From the NCBI GenBank assembly GCA_026874595.1, contig CM049318.1, forward strand, positions 12,319,241-12,383,240: DNA of 64,000 bases. Reading direction: 5' to 3'. Shown here one piece after another: positions 1-13,493 of the stretch. Source of the DNA: Sipunculus nudus (lineage: Eukaryota > Annelida > Sipuncula > Golfingiida > Sipunculidae). Position 1 is the stretch's first letter, and each line of letters opens with the position of its first letter. A program made the position numbers and the translations under genes. Under the pieces are notes generated by a model. The model was not told the DNA's origin, ran no database searches, and saw nothing but the letters and a program-made list of their open reading frames with translations.

Positions 1-416
1 CATATGAATATATGGAAGTATAGTTTTATTTTTGAAAAAAGAGAGTTTGTTTCTCTTGCTATTATATTTTAAAAGATTTAATGATGTTGTCTGTGTAACA
101 AAAGGTTTTTATCTCTAGCACTTTCCTTTGTTATTTTAAAGAATATCATGCAGTGTCACTCTGTTTCTGTATAATTTCACAAACATTAACAAAATTTACA
201 TAATCCACTAGGTGTGTGTTACCCTTGCAGAGGATTCTTAAAGGCTTCAGTAATACAGCATTCTATAAAAATTCCATTCTTTGAAAATAACATACCAAAA
301 CTAAATTGCAGATAAATATATTATTACACATGTATTTTGGCCATTTATCTAGTGCAGATGTTTAAATAACAAAACCGTTACTCATTTAATAATATGTTGC
401 CTTCTTGTAATCACAG

Positions 417-3400
417 TGTGCCTGGATCTACAAAACTACACAATCTGATCAACAAACTCAAGAAATGGATCAAAATCCTGGAGGCCAAGACCAAGATGTT
501 ACCAAAGTAAGTCAGGTTTGTAAAGCTGCAATAAATTAGTGGAGACATAAAGGGAACATAGTTTAACAAAGTGATATTGTGTCACAAGACTACCAGATTT
601 TTGGGTGAAATATCCAACTTATGTTTGTAAACAATATTACTATAACATAATAAGAAATCGATTTGGATCAAGAACCATGCATACTTCAGAAAAAGTCAGC
701 TTAAGCAATATTCATTCTTATGTCAGGTAATACATCAGATAAAACCTAGCTCACCTGCTTCAGTGGTATAGAGGTAGGGAAGTGGACTCAAAGCTGGGAG
801 ATCATGAGTTCAAATTTTAGCCAAGGATAGTTGAGATTTTCCACTTTGAATTCTGCAAATGAATTTAGCTTAGGTTAAGATAGCAAAAAATTGGAAAAAG
901 TGGGAACCTCCACAAAGAAAGAATGTTGTTAATCTTAGCTATACCTTGGTTCATGGACTGTTGTAAACATTAACCACATTCATGTCTGATTGGATGTTTA
1001 CTTGTTCTAGGTCCTTTTTGATTGAGGAGAAGTGTCGTTTTCTGAGCAACTTTTCTCAACAGACAGCAGAGGTTGAGCTCCCGGGAGAATTCCTGCTTCC
1101 AAAGGTAAGTTACATTTTGAATCCAGCTAAAGCATTTCTTAAAAATATTATTTTAGGATTAAAATATTTTTCATGACCAGACTTAGTAACAGAATTCAAT
1201 GTAACATAATTGACATGATAATGATATACATTTTTTTATCCACCATATGGCTCCTTATTGATATGTCCTCTCTGCAGAAATAATGTTCGCTGAATATCTA
1301 AACAAACTCTTTAAGATTGTATATCTTTAAATGAATGGATCAGCTCAATAATTTGCTCACAAGTATCAGCACAACTCCTGTCTCATCAGTGATTCAAATA
1401 ACGCAACAATATTGAAATACAAAACATTATTTAACAATTTAAGGGCATGATTTGACATCCCACATGTCACAGAGAGGTATCAGTGTGTACAAAAAATCAC
1501 CATATGGGATATCAAGAAACTTGGAGAAGTAAACCTGTCAGGGTTTGTTAGGGCATGGGGATATGACACAAAAGTACTTTAGGACAGTGTCCAGGATGAG
1601 AATCAACCAACTGGGAGAGTTTGGTGACAAGGGGATGTGTATTGGCAAAGTTAGGGTTTAATAACATTTTTTTGGACCACGCCCAAATCCTCAATTGTGA
1701 GTAGGATGAACATATAGCGGTTCTAATGACTGTCCTTTTTTCAGCACAACTACTACTATGTAAAGATTGCTCGCTTTATGCCTCGAGTTGAGATCGTACA
1801 GAAACACAACACAGCAGCTCGACGGCTGTACATCAGAGGTCATAACGGAAAGGTCAGTGGAATGCTCAAGTCAGAATTTCATATTCAACTAAAGTAGTCA
1901 GGTATCAATCTGTATCATTTGAATGCCAAATTTTTAGCTCAGCTGACTATAAGTCATCTGAGCTATAGTCGTGGTCCATTGTTTGTCGTCCGTCCGTCTG
2001 TCCGTCCGTCCGTCCGTAGATGTGGCACGCTTTGAAACCGTAAGACCTAGGAATCCAAAATTCAGCATAATGTTAGATGTCCCCAAGATCTCCTATCAAG
2101 CCGAAAACTGGGTCTTTGCGACTTCGTTCCTCTGAGAAATTAAGGAAAAACCTCAATTTTTTAATAAAATCCTATTTTCACACTTCAGGACTGCCTAATA
2201 TCAAAACCACACATCTGTTTTTCCTCATATTTACCATAAATATTCCTCTATATAATTCCTATGTACTTGCCAGAAATTAAGTCTGTAAAGTATAAATTCT
2301 TTAAGTTATGGGCCCAAACATAATGGATTTTGTAACAAATCAGGAAAAATAATAACTCGCTTAACATGAAAAATTTTGAAACTAGAGTCTATTTTCTCAA
2401 GTATATAACTATGTTTAATTAAGATTCAATTGTTTACCCAAAATTAGATCTGAATTTTGTAAATTTTTTAAGTTATTAGCATAAAAAAAATCAGTACCTT
2501 AAATTTTGCCCAACTTTGACCATGGCACGTTTTTTTCCTGTAAGCACCATTGATTTAATTTTCACAGCATGTAAACATAAATATTTAGTTTGTCTAAATC
2601 TGAAATTTGAAAATAAAAGCTTGAAAATTAAGCTAGTTATTGATTTTTTTTTCTGTAGTCACTTGCTTTGATTACAGATGCAGGGTCCCACTCCAGGTCA
2701 CTGGAAGTCAGCTATGGGAGGGTTTCTGATTTGTTACAGTCACTGGGGGAGATCCCCTGCTGTGACAGGTGTACAGTTATTCTCATATCACCACCCCAAT
2801 CACCCCCCCCCCCCCCAAAAAAAACCCCAACCCACCAAGTGTTATGCAGTAATTGTTATTGTTTTCACTCTATCTCCTTAATTGTAATGCTGTTTCCACT
2901 CCGATATGCAAAAACTTTCCTTGAAAAAATAATTCAAGGTGTAATCCAGAAGATGCAATGTTGTGTAATGTAGCATTTTTAAAGAAATCAATTTTCTTTT
3001 AAATGATTTTAACAAATATAAATGAACCCATCAGTATGCTTAAATTATTATAAAATATGAAGCACATTATGGATAAATAAAGACACAATTAAAATTGTTA
3101 AATCTAAATCAAGTATTATTTTTAGCTATTTATTGTTTTGCAGATTTAAAAGATATATTTTTGTGGTAAAGAATAAATAAACATTTGTATGCATGATGTG
3201 GTGTTATCTGACAAGATTGAGATTGATGATGATGCAATTGAGAATTATGAATCAACTTTTATATTCAGATATATATGTTAAATTGGAAATGTATAGAAAT
3301 ATAAACTTAAATTAGAAAATAATTGATGTGATAAAAAAATCAGGATTTAATACAAACATTTGTTAATTATTTTCCTGCCTCAGCAGAATTTGAGATCAGG

Positions 3401-6400
3401 CTTTGTTTGCCCTGTTTTATGTTGTTAATTAGCTATATTTCAACTGTATACATTTCATTAAAAAATACATATATATTTAATAATATATATTATACAAAAA
3501 AATAGATTCAATTGAACAAATGTGTAATTCACTTAGTGATAGTTTATGGTCTTTAAATATTAACAACGGGTCTTTTTAGAATCTTTATAATTAATTTCTA
3601 CCCAATAGTTAGAATTATTCTGTACTCTTCTCTCAGATTACAACATTTTGAGTATTACTTTAACACTTTAATATTAAGGGGCTACGGTGGGGATGGGTCA
3701 TCATTTATGAATGTCATTAAGGTGAACTTGACATTCATGTTACAGGGATATGGTCATGAAAATAACGTTAACCTGTATATCATAGGGATGCATCATAGAC
3801 TTTTAGCTTGACATGTTTCTAAATAATTTTCTGATAATAAATGTGTTATTTTGCATAATATCATGATATAGTAACGCTGATGTTGCCATGGAAATGACCT
3901 TGACATGAATATTTTACAGATCTACCCATACCTTGTGGTGAATGATGCCTGCCTCACAGAGTCTCGTCGTGAGGAGCGGGTGTTACAATTGCTTCGCATG
4001 CTAAACCACTTCCTGTCCAAGCAGAAGGTATATTTCTATTTGGTACAAAAATAAAATTAACCTGTACACACAGGAAAATTTACACTGGGTTATGTGTGTC
4101 TCTTACAGTTTAAAGTGATTGTATAAAAAGAAATATATACATGTCCAACATTAACAACGATCCAGTTTCATCCATAGTTTTAGTGAAATTTCAGGTCAAG
4201 TGTGAAAAGATGTGTATTCAAGTAAATTGTTTTTTATCATTCACATATATTCATCAATTTTAATTTGATAAATGGACAATTCTTATTATATAGTGAATTA
4301 TACAACATTTATAGCTCATGAAATGATATGAAACAAAAGTTATGCATTCTTGGAAACCTTGGAGGTGGTTGAATTAAGTAGACAGCTTCTTAGACTTTAT
4401 TGTTCAATCAGTGAGTCACGTCATTCAAATGTCCATTTGGCCTATGTGGGTGATATCCTATAATATCTGATTAAAAAATGAAGAAGGAAAGAAACACGGA
4501 CATGTACAATGGAATTAAAGTTCTTGAAGAATCATTGTAAAGTGGTCATTTAATGTATAAACCTTGGAGTTACATTCAAATGCCAATTAATATTTAATTA
4601 GGATGCCATTAGGGACTTGCCATTCATGTACTATTTAATTTTTTACACAGGAAACCAGCAGAAGATTCCTGCATTTCACGGTACCTCGAGTGGTCGCTGT
4701 GTCACCTCAGATGAGATTCGTTGAGGACAACCCTGCCTCGGTGTCTCTGTTGGATATCTACAAACAGGTCAGATGTTCTCCACATATACTGGAATATCCT
4801 ATATCTTACAACTCTCTTGGCAGATTAATATGCTGTACGACAGTTACACTTTGAACTCAAAGTACCTATAGTGCCATGTTTAGATTGGTTTTACAGCAGA
4901 AACTGACAGCCATGATCTTTTCATATCTGATTTCTGAGGAGGAAATATAGAATAAACAGGAAAAGTATCCTGTCTTGTTACAAACATGTGTTTGGGTGTT
5001 TAAATGAAGATTTATTCAGAGGGAGAGTTGACAAAATAGTTTTTATTAGAACAGTTCATCGACCTTGGCAGTTTTACTATTTATAATAACATTTGAAAAT
5101 GAAATATCAAACTTTTGACAAATATGACTGAATATTTCAGTAATTTGCAAGTATATTTATGTATGAAAAAATTATTAGTTTATTTGAATGAGTTGTGATT
5201 GTTTGTAAATATATATACACAAAAAAAGCCCTCTATAATTTTGAGGCAGGTTTTGTGTGTTCATTTGGTTACATCTTCAAACTTTTCTTTTTGATTGCAG
5301 AGATGCAGCAAGAGAAACCTGGAGCATGACACCCCTGTGGCCCGTTACTACGAGAGACTAGCGACAGTACAGGCCCGTGGTTCCCAAGCCAGCCACCAGG
5401 TGTTACGTGATATCCTGAAGGAGGTCCAGATCAACATGGTACCACGCGGCCTGCTCAAGGAATGGGCAACACACACGTTCCCCAGTGCTACAGACTACTG
5501 GACGTTCAGAAAAAATGTAGGTTCTCCATAAATAAATATGTTCCCCTGTGCTATAGACTACTGGATGTTTAGAAAAAAATGTATGTTGTACATAAATAGA
5601 TATGATCCCCAGTGCTATAGACTGCTGGGTGTTAAAAATATGTCAGTTGTACATAAATAAATATGTTCCCCAGTGCTATAGACTACTGAATGTTCAGAAA
5701 AAATGTATGTTGTACATAAATAAATACGTTCCCAAGTGCTACAGACTACTGGCATTCAGAAAAAATGTAAGTTGTACATAAATAAATATGTTCCCCTGTG
5801 CTATAGACTACTAGGTGTTAAAAAAAGTGCAGGTTGTACATAAATAAATACTTTCTCCAGTGCTATAGACTACTGGATGTTAAAAATATGCAAGTTGTAC
5901 ATAAATAAATATGTTCCCCAGTGCTATAGACTACTGGATGTTAAAAAAAATGTAAGTTGTATATAAGTAAATACATTCCCAAGTGCTATAGAAGACTGGA
6001 TGTTAAAAAAATGTAAGTTGAATATAAATTAATATGTTCCCCAGTGCTATAGACTACTGCATGTTAAAAAAAATGTAAGTTGTACTTAAATAAATGCATT
6101 CCCCAGTGCTATATGTTCCCTGTGCTACAGACTACTGGATGATAAAAAAAATGTAAGTTGTACATAAATAAATATGTTCCCTGTGCTACAGACTACTGGA
6201 TGATAAAAAAAAATGTAAGTTTTACATAAATAAATACATTCCCCAGTGCTATAGACTCCTGGATGTTAAAAAAACGTAAGTTGAACATAAATAAATATGT
6301 TCCCTGTGCTACAGACTACTCGATGATAAAAAAAAATGTAAGTTGTACATAAATAAATATGTTCCCCGTGCTACAGACTACTGGATGTTCAGCTATACAT

Positions 6401-8732
6401 AAATATACACATTCCATTTGTTACAAACTGATAGGAAGTAACCTGTGCTGACATACCTGTTTCCAGATCCACAGACACATTTCCCAGTTTTACAGACTAC
6501 AAAACATTCAGAAAAAAAATGTAATATACATTTAAAATATCTTCCTACAGCTTCAGAGAAAAAAATGATTTGAGCCTGGTCAAAACAAAATCATCCTCAG
6601 AGAGTAAATTCTTTGTGATCAATATTTTTTGTAAAAAGTTAAATTTTCAAGGCTTTCATCCAAGTAACAAGTTGTTATTTGTATATATTTAACATGGATT
6701 TTTTACGTTACAGCTGACCACTCAGTTGGCGCTGGCCGGTCTGGCTGAGTTTTTCCTTCACTTGACAAGGATGAACCCAGACACCATGCATCTGCACCAG
6801 GACAGTGGATTCCTCAACATCTCGTACTTCAAATTTGACATTGACGACCAGGCTGGTGAGTTCATGTGGGAATTCCAGAACTGTATGAATATTAAACAAA
6901 CTCAGATTTGTTTTAAATTTGACATTCACCTGTCAGTTTATTTTGGGGGAAAATGGTCAAAGAGAAGCCAGAAAGTGCGCTTAGTTTTTATGATCTCTAA
7001 AAATGGCAGTATTGGGAGTCAAGCATATTTTGTTTTGATATTTTGTTGGGGAGCATGCTGACAAGGTATAGAAACAAATATAGAATCACTTCTGCAGCAT
7101 TAAATTATCAGTTAAAGCAAATTTACAAGATTTGAGAACGTAGCAGTGACAGATATATACCAGTGTGTGAAACTACCTGAGTTCTAGTGTTAAATAGTGT
7201 TTACTGTGTATATGGTCCTGTCTAAATTTATATTCATATTCAGATAGAATGCTGATCAACACACTTAAAAAAATGCTGATAGAATCATTTTGTTCTCTTT
7301 CAGGTGATCTGGATGCCAACAGACCAGTTCCTTTCCGTCTGACACCAAATATTGTTGAGTTCCTCACAATCACTGGAGTCAATGGTCCGTTAACAGCCAG
7401 TATGGTCGCTGCTGCGCGATGCTTTGTCCAGCCACAGTACAAACTGCCAAGCTTCCTGAGAGCAGTTTTACGAGATGAGTACATCACATGGCATAAAAAG
7501 GTATGACGACTGTCCAGCAGTGAATGATATACACTGTTTTAATGGGACAAAATTTCATTGAGCATTAACTGATTGTTTTTTATTGGCTATCATACATTAT
7601 GTTATATGGCATGTCCACAGATAAATTTGTAGGGTTGCCTAATATCTAACAGTGAAGTTGAATTCATTAAATTACAGTGATAACAGAAAGATACCATTGG
7701 ATTTATGTTATTGAGGTGAGGATTTTATGGGCAACTTTAAAGCTGTTAAAAGCTGGTTTATAATATATTGAATAATTACATTTAGTGTCCTACATATACA
7801 AATATATGTTCCAATTCAGTGTCCTACATATGCAGATATCTATTTCAGTTCAGTGTCTTACATATGCTAATATTTGAACTAAAATTAACAGCTATCATAT
7901 CATGAATGTTGTATTCATTCATAGTATGAGGGGTATGGTAATGTAAAATTCTACAATAAAAAGATGAAAAGCTTAAGCACTGATGAATATTTTCTTGCTT
8001 ATGTGATTGTTTCTTAGATGTACTGTTTGAAGAACTTTGCCTCAGAAATTGATTCTGTCTGTGTTTAATGATTATTTCTCAAGTAAAGATATACATTTTT
8101 CTGGTGTCATAAATTTAAGTTATAAAGGTGCGAATTTTTGTTCATATTTAGTTCACTATTCATTATCCTCTCCAAACAGAAACAAGAAGAATCGAACCCC
8201 ACAGCCCAACCTGTAGATATGGAGGGAGATTTGTTGATTCAGATGGTGAACAAGGCAGTCAGTGCCATAATGACAAGGCTACAAAGTAAGTTACATTTTG
8301 AATGAAACAGGTACACAGTCCTTGTGTATGACTGGTAGATGACAATGTAATGCCAACTCTGTGTTTAAATTTTGATTTACTACAGATACTGTTTTGGCTA
8401 AGTTCTCCTAACAGATTCATATACTCTAAAAAAAATCTTAATATTATTTATAAAATCAAACATAAACTGAGAAAAACATAAATGTTCTGAGAAAAACATA
8501 AAATTTCAGGAAATGTTAAAAATTCTAGGAATCTCCTTTTTTTCTGATATCGTTTTTGTTTTTCATTTATTGTTTGGATGGAAACAATTCCCCATTTTAC
8601 AATCTTTAATTTGCTTTTTCAGACCTGGCTACATTTGATGGAGCAGAGAGTCGAGTCAGCACCCTTGTAGCCGCAGCCAACAGTCATGATAATTTATGTC
8701 GTATGGATCCTGCCTGGCATCCATGGCTTTAG
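417..8732 (+). CDS. TRRAP: TRRAP, C-terminal ten exons (pseudokinase and FATC)
   Basis: TRRAP is the very large scaffold subunit of the SAGA and TIP60/NuA4 acetyltransferase complexes in the nucleus; it binds activators and has a PI3K-like but inactive kinase domain. Ten exons join in frame: 417-506, 1011-1104, 1745-1852, 3920-4027, 4651-4767, 5301-5516, 6714-6855, 7304-7500, 8180-8285 and 8623-8732. All have AG/GT borders and matching phases, giving about 428 residues of a protein that is about 3,850 long in vertebrates. Recognisable blocks are LHNLINKLKKWIKILEAKTK, EEKCRFLSNFS, RFMPRVEIVQKHNTAARRLY, YPYLVMNDACLTESRREERV, ASHQVLRDILKEVQ, RPVPFRLTPNI and the FATC end CRMDPAWHPWL, followed by TAG. 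Kinase motifs are absent: the DFG position reads FDIDD and the catalytic loop has no D-R-H, as expected for TRRAP. The gene enters from the left with an intron at 1-416. Confidence is very high for identity and high for exon borders. Confidence 0.97.
748..824 (+). repeat. tRNA-derived sequence (SINE head or degraded tRNA), in TRRAP intron
   Basis: About 77 bp carry a box A-like stretch (TTCAGTGGTATAGAGG, close to the box A of tRNA-Gly) and a box B-like stretch (GAGTTCAAATTTT) at tRNA spacing. The acceptor stem does not pair and the anticodon arm is unclear, so this is not a working tRNA. It is most likely the promoter head of an old SINE. The tail could not be defined. Confidence 0.4.
1934..2640 (+). 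mobile_element. Hairpin-ended dispersed repeat, 5' part (TRRAP intron)
   Basis: The copy begins TTAGCTCAGCTGACTATAAG and continues into a near-perfect hairpin: AGCTCAG-C-TGACT, loop ATA, AGTCA-T-CTGAGCT. A CCGTC-rich microsatellite follows at about 1985-2018. The rest aligns by eye with 13684-14340, sharing landmarks such as ATGTCCCCAAGATCTCCTA, TTATGGGCCCAAACATAATG and TTGACCATGGCACG. Only one of the two internal units of the longer copy is present and the 3' end diverges after about 2580-2640. No protein is encoded. Confidence 0.75.
2641..3919. other. TRRAP intron sequence without recognised features
   Basis: AT-rich intron between the 1745-1852 and 3920-4027 exons. The only notable feature is a run of 14 C at 2803-2816 followed by an A run. 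Short open frames here have no recognisable protein content. Confidence 0.5.
5479..6420 (+). repeat. 62-bp minisatellite derived from TRRAP exon 3' end and splice donor
   Basis: About 15 tandem units of 61-63 bp follow the exon 5301-5516 directly, with a degraded further copy near 6476-6530. Each unit repeats the last ~38 bp of the exon (TTCCCCAGTGCTAYAGACTACTGGA...TTCAGAAAAAAT, in short pieces), then the donor region (GTAAGTTGTACATAAATAAATATG). The first member, 5479-5540, is the real exon end with donor GTAGGT. The later units are therefore copies of a coding/intron boundary. One unit near 6098-6114 is truncated. Several later units have frame-changing indels in the A run. Confidence 0.93.
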
Positions 8733-10854
8733 ACTGCTGTGTCTATAACCAGCGCTGATGATGCACAAACATAGTACAGAGTTCTTATTACAGTAAAGGC
8801 ATTTATTAGCAGGTCAGGAGGTGTGTAAGTGTGTGATCTCAATCCGTCAGCAAGTTGTGTGATAAGTGGTTCATGAATGTAGTTGTAACACCCAGTACCA
8901 TGTCAGCTTGTGTCAGGTGTCATAGCAAAAGTAGTCTCCTTGAAATTCTCATAAGTACACATCAATGATGTGTGAGATACAGGATTTATAACAGTAAAAA
9001 TCCTGTTGTAAATCACTAACATTGCAATGGTAGGATTTAACCTTTAATCATGGTTTGCAGAACTGCAGAATTCAATTTATGCCAAACTATTTAAAAAAAA
9101 TTGACTCACTGACATATCTTGTTTTAGAAAATGAAAGGTCCAAAATTATTAGTTAGAATTTTCTTGAGTTTTTTTCACAAGAGTATAACATTTTGTATAA
9201 CAAGCATTGATTACAAGTATTAAAACCATGGGGAGGAATTTTTTTTTAATGTATTGATATAAATATTTAAAATGTCTAAGGACTGCCATCAAAGTGAATA
9301 TTATGGAAGAAATATGAATATTGAAGAGGTATTTTTCAGAATATCCAATGCTGACAGTAGAATATCTGTATTAGGAATATCTATTAGAGAGATGTGCCAT
9401 GTGTCAAAACAGTATACACCAGAGGTATAATATCAAAATACATGTAGACATTGTATTTTTCATTAGTTCAGGAAGTGAGGGAAAATTCCACTGGGACATG
9501 GAGCTTAATCTCCTAGTTGTGGATGACAGGGTTATAGCATTAAAACTTCTGGAGGCCACAAAGAATTAAAGATTGAAGTGGGGATTCTGTGTATTTGTAG
9601 TGAATCTCACTCAAAATCTGCAATATAAAGTACATGTATGGTAAATCTGGTTATAGATTGTGTATGTTTATCCTTTTTGCTTGTGGCAGCCCACCATTTG
9701 TGTGGTTATAATCATCACAGTGCTTCATTGTATCATTATTGTCTCAATCTCCTTAATATAGTCATGTAGACATATCTAAAAATGTGTACCCATTCCATAT
9801 AATTTGAAAAGAATAGTTCATGTTTCATTTGTCATAATGATATTCATTACGTTTGCATGATACTTTTAAATACTTTCCCTGTTAATGTAAATATCAGCTG
9901 TGAGGTATATATTTAATGTATATTTTTCACTGTTAAGCACCAAGTATTTATATTTGTGTATACCATAGTGTCACTGCCAACACATTGTCTAAAAATAATT
10001 GATCTGATTTTCTAAATGGATTAATCTTTATTTTTAAAGGTCAAGGTCACTGTCTTGATATGTTAATATCAAGGTCAGTTCATTTCCATGTCAGGGTTAC
10101 ATAGATTTGTGGAGTTTCAGAGAATTCCAGTTAGACTCATCTAAACATGTAATGCAGGTACTGTTCGGTCACCTGTATCAATTGCACAGTTTATTATATT
10201 TATAAACATTAAAATACATTTTAATTGCGTACACTTTTATTTAAACATTGGAGTATTCAGAATAAAGGCACAACTTTGTGTATATAGCATTATATAAGCC
10301 AAAAATTAATCTATTTAAAAATTCTGACAACCATATTATTATTAACTTGAACATGCAAAAAATTATAATATTTTGCTCATTATAAATGTATATATAAAAC
10401 AGTTGTTAAGTGCTTGAAATGTGCATCTTATATTTATATTTATTGGGTTCAAAATCAAAATAAAGAGGTGGGATTATGAAGGTGAATTGGCATAGAAACT
10501 GAATTCTTGTTTCTGTAATTTTGGTGTCATTTTGTGTTATGATGTGATGTGATTTTGTTCATACCTGCGGAGTTATATACTTGATGTCATGTTGGTGTGC
10601 GATCATGTGGCTCTGTTACCACATGAGTGTGTCATTCTTCTGTGTGAACATACTAATGTGTCAGTTCTTGGTGTCATATTGTAGTGATCATTATGTCACA
10701 AGAGTTTGGCATCATGTAGAGTGATCAGTATATCCCACCAAAAAACACAAATGGGATTATGTTTTCCCAATGGGACTTGCAAGTTGTTATATTTTTGTGA
10801 TGTGTATAATCAGTAATTTTTTTTTACACCAGTTTCTGCTTGGCATTATAAAGA

Positions 10855-11232
10855 CGTGGTGTCATGTGGGTGTTATGATGTCATAGTATACCAGTGTGTT
10901 ATGTCGTGTTAGTATTATGATGTCATACCAGTGTGATGTCATGTAGGAGTTATGATGTCATGCCAGTGTGTGATGTCATGTTGGTATTATGATGTCATAC
11001 CAGTGTGCTCTGTTGGAGTTACAATGTCATACCGGTGTTCTGTCATGTGATTTTATGACATCATACCAGTGTATAATGTCAAGTTTGTGTTATGACATCA
11101 TGAAGATGTCATATGCCATTGTGTGATGTCATATAGGGTTTATGATGTCATGCCAGTGTGTGATGACATGTTGATGTTATGACGTCATACCAGTGAGATG
11201 TCATGTTAGAGTTATGACGTCATGCCAATGAT
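10855..11232 (+). repeat. Degenerate ~40-bp minisatellite with near-palindromic TGATGTCAT cores
   Basis: Nine or ten imperfect units follow the pattern TTATGATGTCATACCAGTGT then GTGATGTCATGTTGGTA. Two units carry the exact CRE palindrome TGACGTCA, near 11180 and 11216. Units vary by substitutions and small indels and contain no open frame of note. Confidence 0.8.
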
Positions 11233-13487
11233 TGACTGCAACATCCTGCTGGCATGATGCCTCTTTATGTTGCTTTGACACTTTATCTGAACCTTCAGGT
11301 TGACACTTGTTTTACTCATAGAAGTATGCTTAATGCAGATATTGATGTAATCGTATGAGATTAGTAAAGATTATACATAATGGTGCATAAGACTGGTATA
11401 CTCTCATGTAGTAGTACTTCTGTGTAATAATTTTGGTTTAATGGAAACAAATTATGTTTTATGGAATCTAACTTCTATTGAATACTGGTACAAATCAGAC
11501 ATAACACTGTGAATTTTATTATTTGTGTTATTTATTTGTTGCATCATTTAGGCACTGATTCCACCAGTGTTACAAGTGAATATTACTTTGTATCTTGTGT
11601 TCATGATATTATATATTGTTCATATCCCTTTCACATGACAAATACAGGGGCAGTGCAGGGGCTCTACATACAAGAGTGAATTGTGTTGAATCATGTGTGT
11701 TCTGTCAAGCACCCAGTGTAAACCAGTTTAAGTTTTATCATTTATGCCTTTAGTTTGAGGTGGTGTGTAATCTATTGTAGGTTTGAGCAAAATGTGTGAT
11801 TCATTAATAATCAGCTCAGATAAATATACCTTATTCCGTGAATCTGCCCTGATAAAATCTACCCAAAATTATTGGCAGTGGAGAAATTTTAAAGAATTTA
11901 TACCCCATACTCTCCATATTTTGCTATCTCAACCTCGCTGAAAACTCTGCTAGTTCTGTAGCTTGCTGCAAAGTCCTTGCTTGCCAGTGACACAAGTCTC
12001 ATTTCTTTCTTTAATACCTACATATCATACATAATCATGGATGGTATTTGTGAATCTTGGTTCAGTACTGAAGTGCAGAGTATAGAAAAAATGAACAAAA
12101 ATTCTACCTAATGTATATCATAACAAAAAATGGAAAAATACACATTCTTAGGTAAAAAATAGCCACTATATATGTGACTGAATGCTTAAAAGTGATAGAA
12201 TAAATAATGAATGACCTTTGATAAAACATGAATGTCACGTGTCAGAATTAAGGGTATCCTGATAGTATTACAAAAGAATGAAAAAACCTACTCAGTATAT
12301 GACACAACGACATTCTGATGTAATCAGTAGTTGCCTTTGGTTACTTAGCATCTGAAAGTGAAAGAAGAATCAATAACCTTTGATAAAACTCAGCTCTGCC
12401 ACTATTTGAGACCTGAAACATTTTGAATTTGATTTGATGTATCCATGTTGCCCAAAGTTTGTGTGAGAGGGATATCACATAGTGTATAACTGTATATTTT
12501 GGACAATACACATTTTGTGGATGCACATGTCTCATGTTTTCATATTTTGTACGATAGTCACATTTGTTATTCTCATTTTATATGTATATGTACTGTGCAT
12601 TGTCAGCACTTTGTTGTATTTCGTGAAATTATGTTTGTGAGCATGATGACAGTCATCTTTAACTGTTGCTGTCTCTGTCATCCCTTCTCCAGCTGCCAGT
12701 AAGCAGAACTGGGATTTTGAGAGTTTGGTCTAGAAATTTATAATTTTACATGCAGACAGTTCCTGAATAATCAAAAGGGAAACCAGAAATTAGGTCACAG
12801 TGACATGTATTCTTCAAGCTTCTTTGCTTTTGGACATATGAAAATAATTCTTCTTTATGTTTATGTTTGATAAACAAATACTGTCATTGGACTATAAACG
12901 AAACTAACATTCCTCATGTACACATAAATGATATTTACAGTCGAAATATGTACTCAAACATAATTGTAACAATAATTCCTTAAGTCATGTACAGTTATAT
13001 AATGTTAATAGTATTTATTGACTGATGTGTGTACCATAGTTCTGCCTACCATTAAATATCCTGATGCTGACGGTCAACACCAGAGGTCTCTTCTTATTCA
13101 CTTCAGTCAGTCCGTTTTGATTCCAAAATGAAAAGGATCAGAAGTATAACTGATCAATGTTTTTCTGTAGATTTGAAGAGAATTTTCAGTATATTTAACC
13201 ACTAACACTGGCTGCTGTGAAGGTCAGAAACTGCCATATTCATCCAGAGTGACGGAGAATTCAAGGGAAACCCCTATTTCTGATCAACTTGTATTGTTAT
13301 ATTGTTATCTGAGTGATGCCTGCTATTCTGTTCAGTGATGTATCGTAAACTCTTGTCATTGTAGTTTTGAACTGGATATTTGTAACAAGTATATGCTGTT
13401 GTATGCTTTTGTACAGTAAATAACTTGATGTCTAATTCAGGCTTTCAAGACATGGTCCTTATTGTATATTTGTAAAAAAAATGACTA

Positions 13488-13493
13488 AATAAA
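13488..13493 (+). terminator. TRRAP: Candidate poly(A) signal of TRRAP
   Basis: AATAAA lies in a T/A-rich context just before the repeat block begins. It is the most distal hexamer in the unique 3' region. Which of the three hexamers is used cannot be told from sequence alone. Confidence 0.35.

Noticed and set aside
748-824. Functional tRNA gene
   Set aside because: The acceptor stem and anticodon arm do not pair and box B is degraded; it is treated as a SINE-like remnant.
2668-2973. 101-residue open frame near the poly-C tract
   Set aside because: It runs through a homopolymer-rich repeat tail in a TRRAP intron, with no motif or splice support.
5479-6420. Regular repeat spacing resembling a CRISPR array
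   Set aside because: The units are contiguous diverged tandem copies without unique spacers, are derived from an adjacent eukaryotic exon, and lie in an intron.
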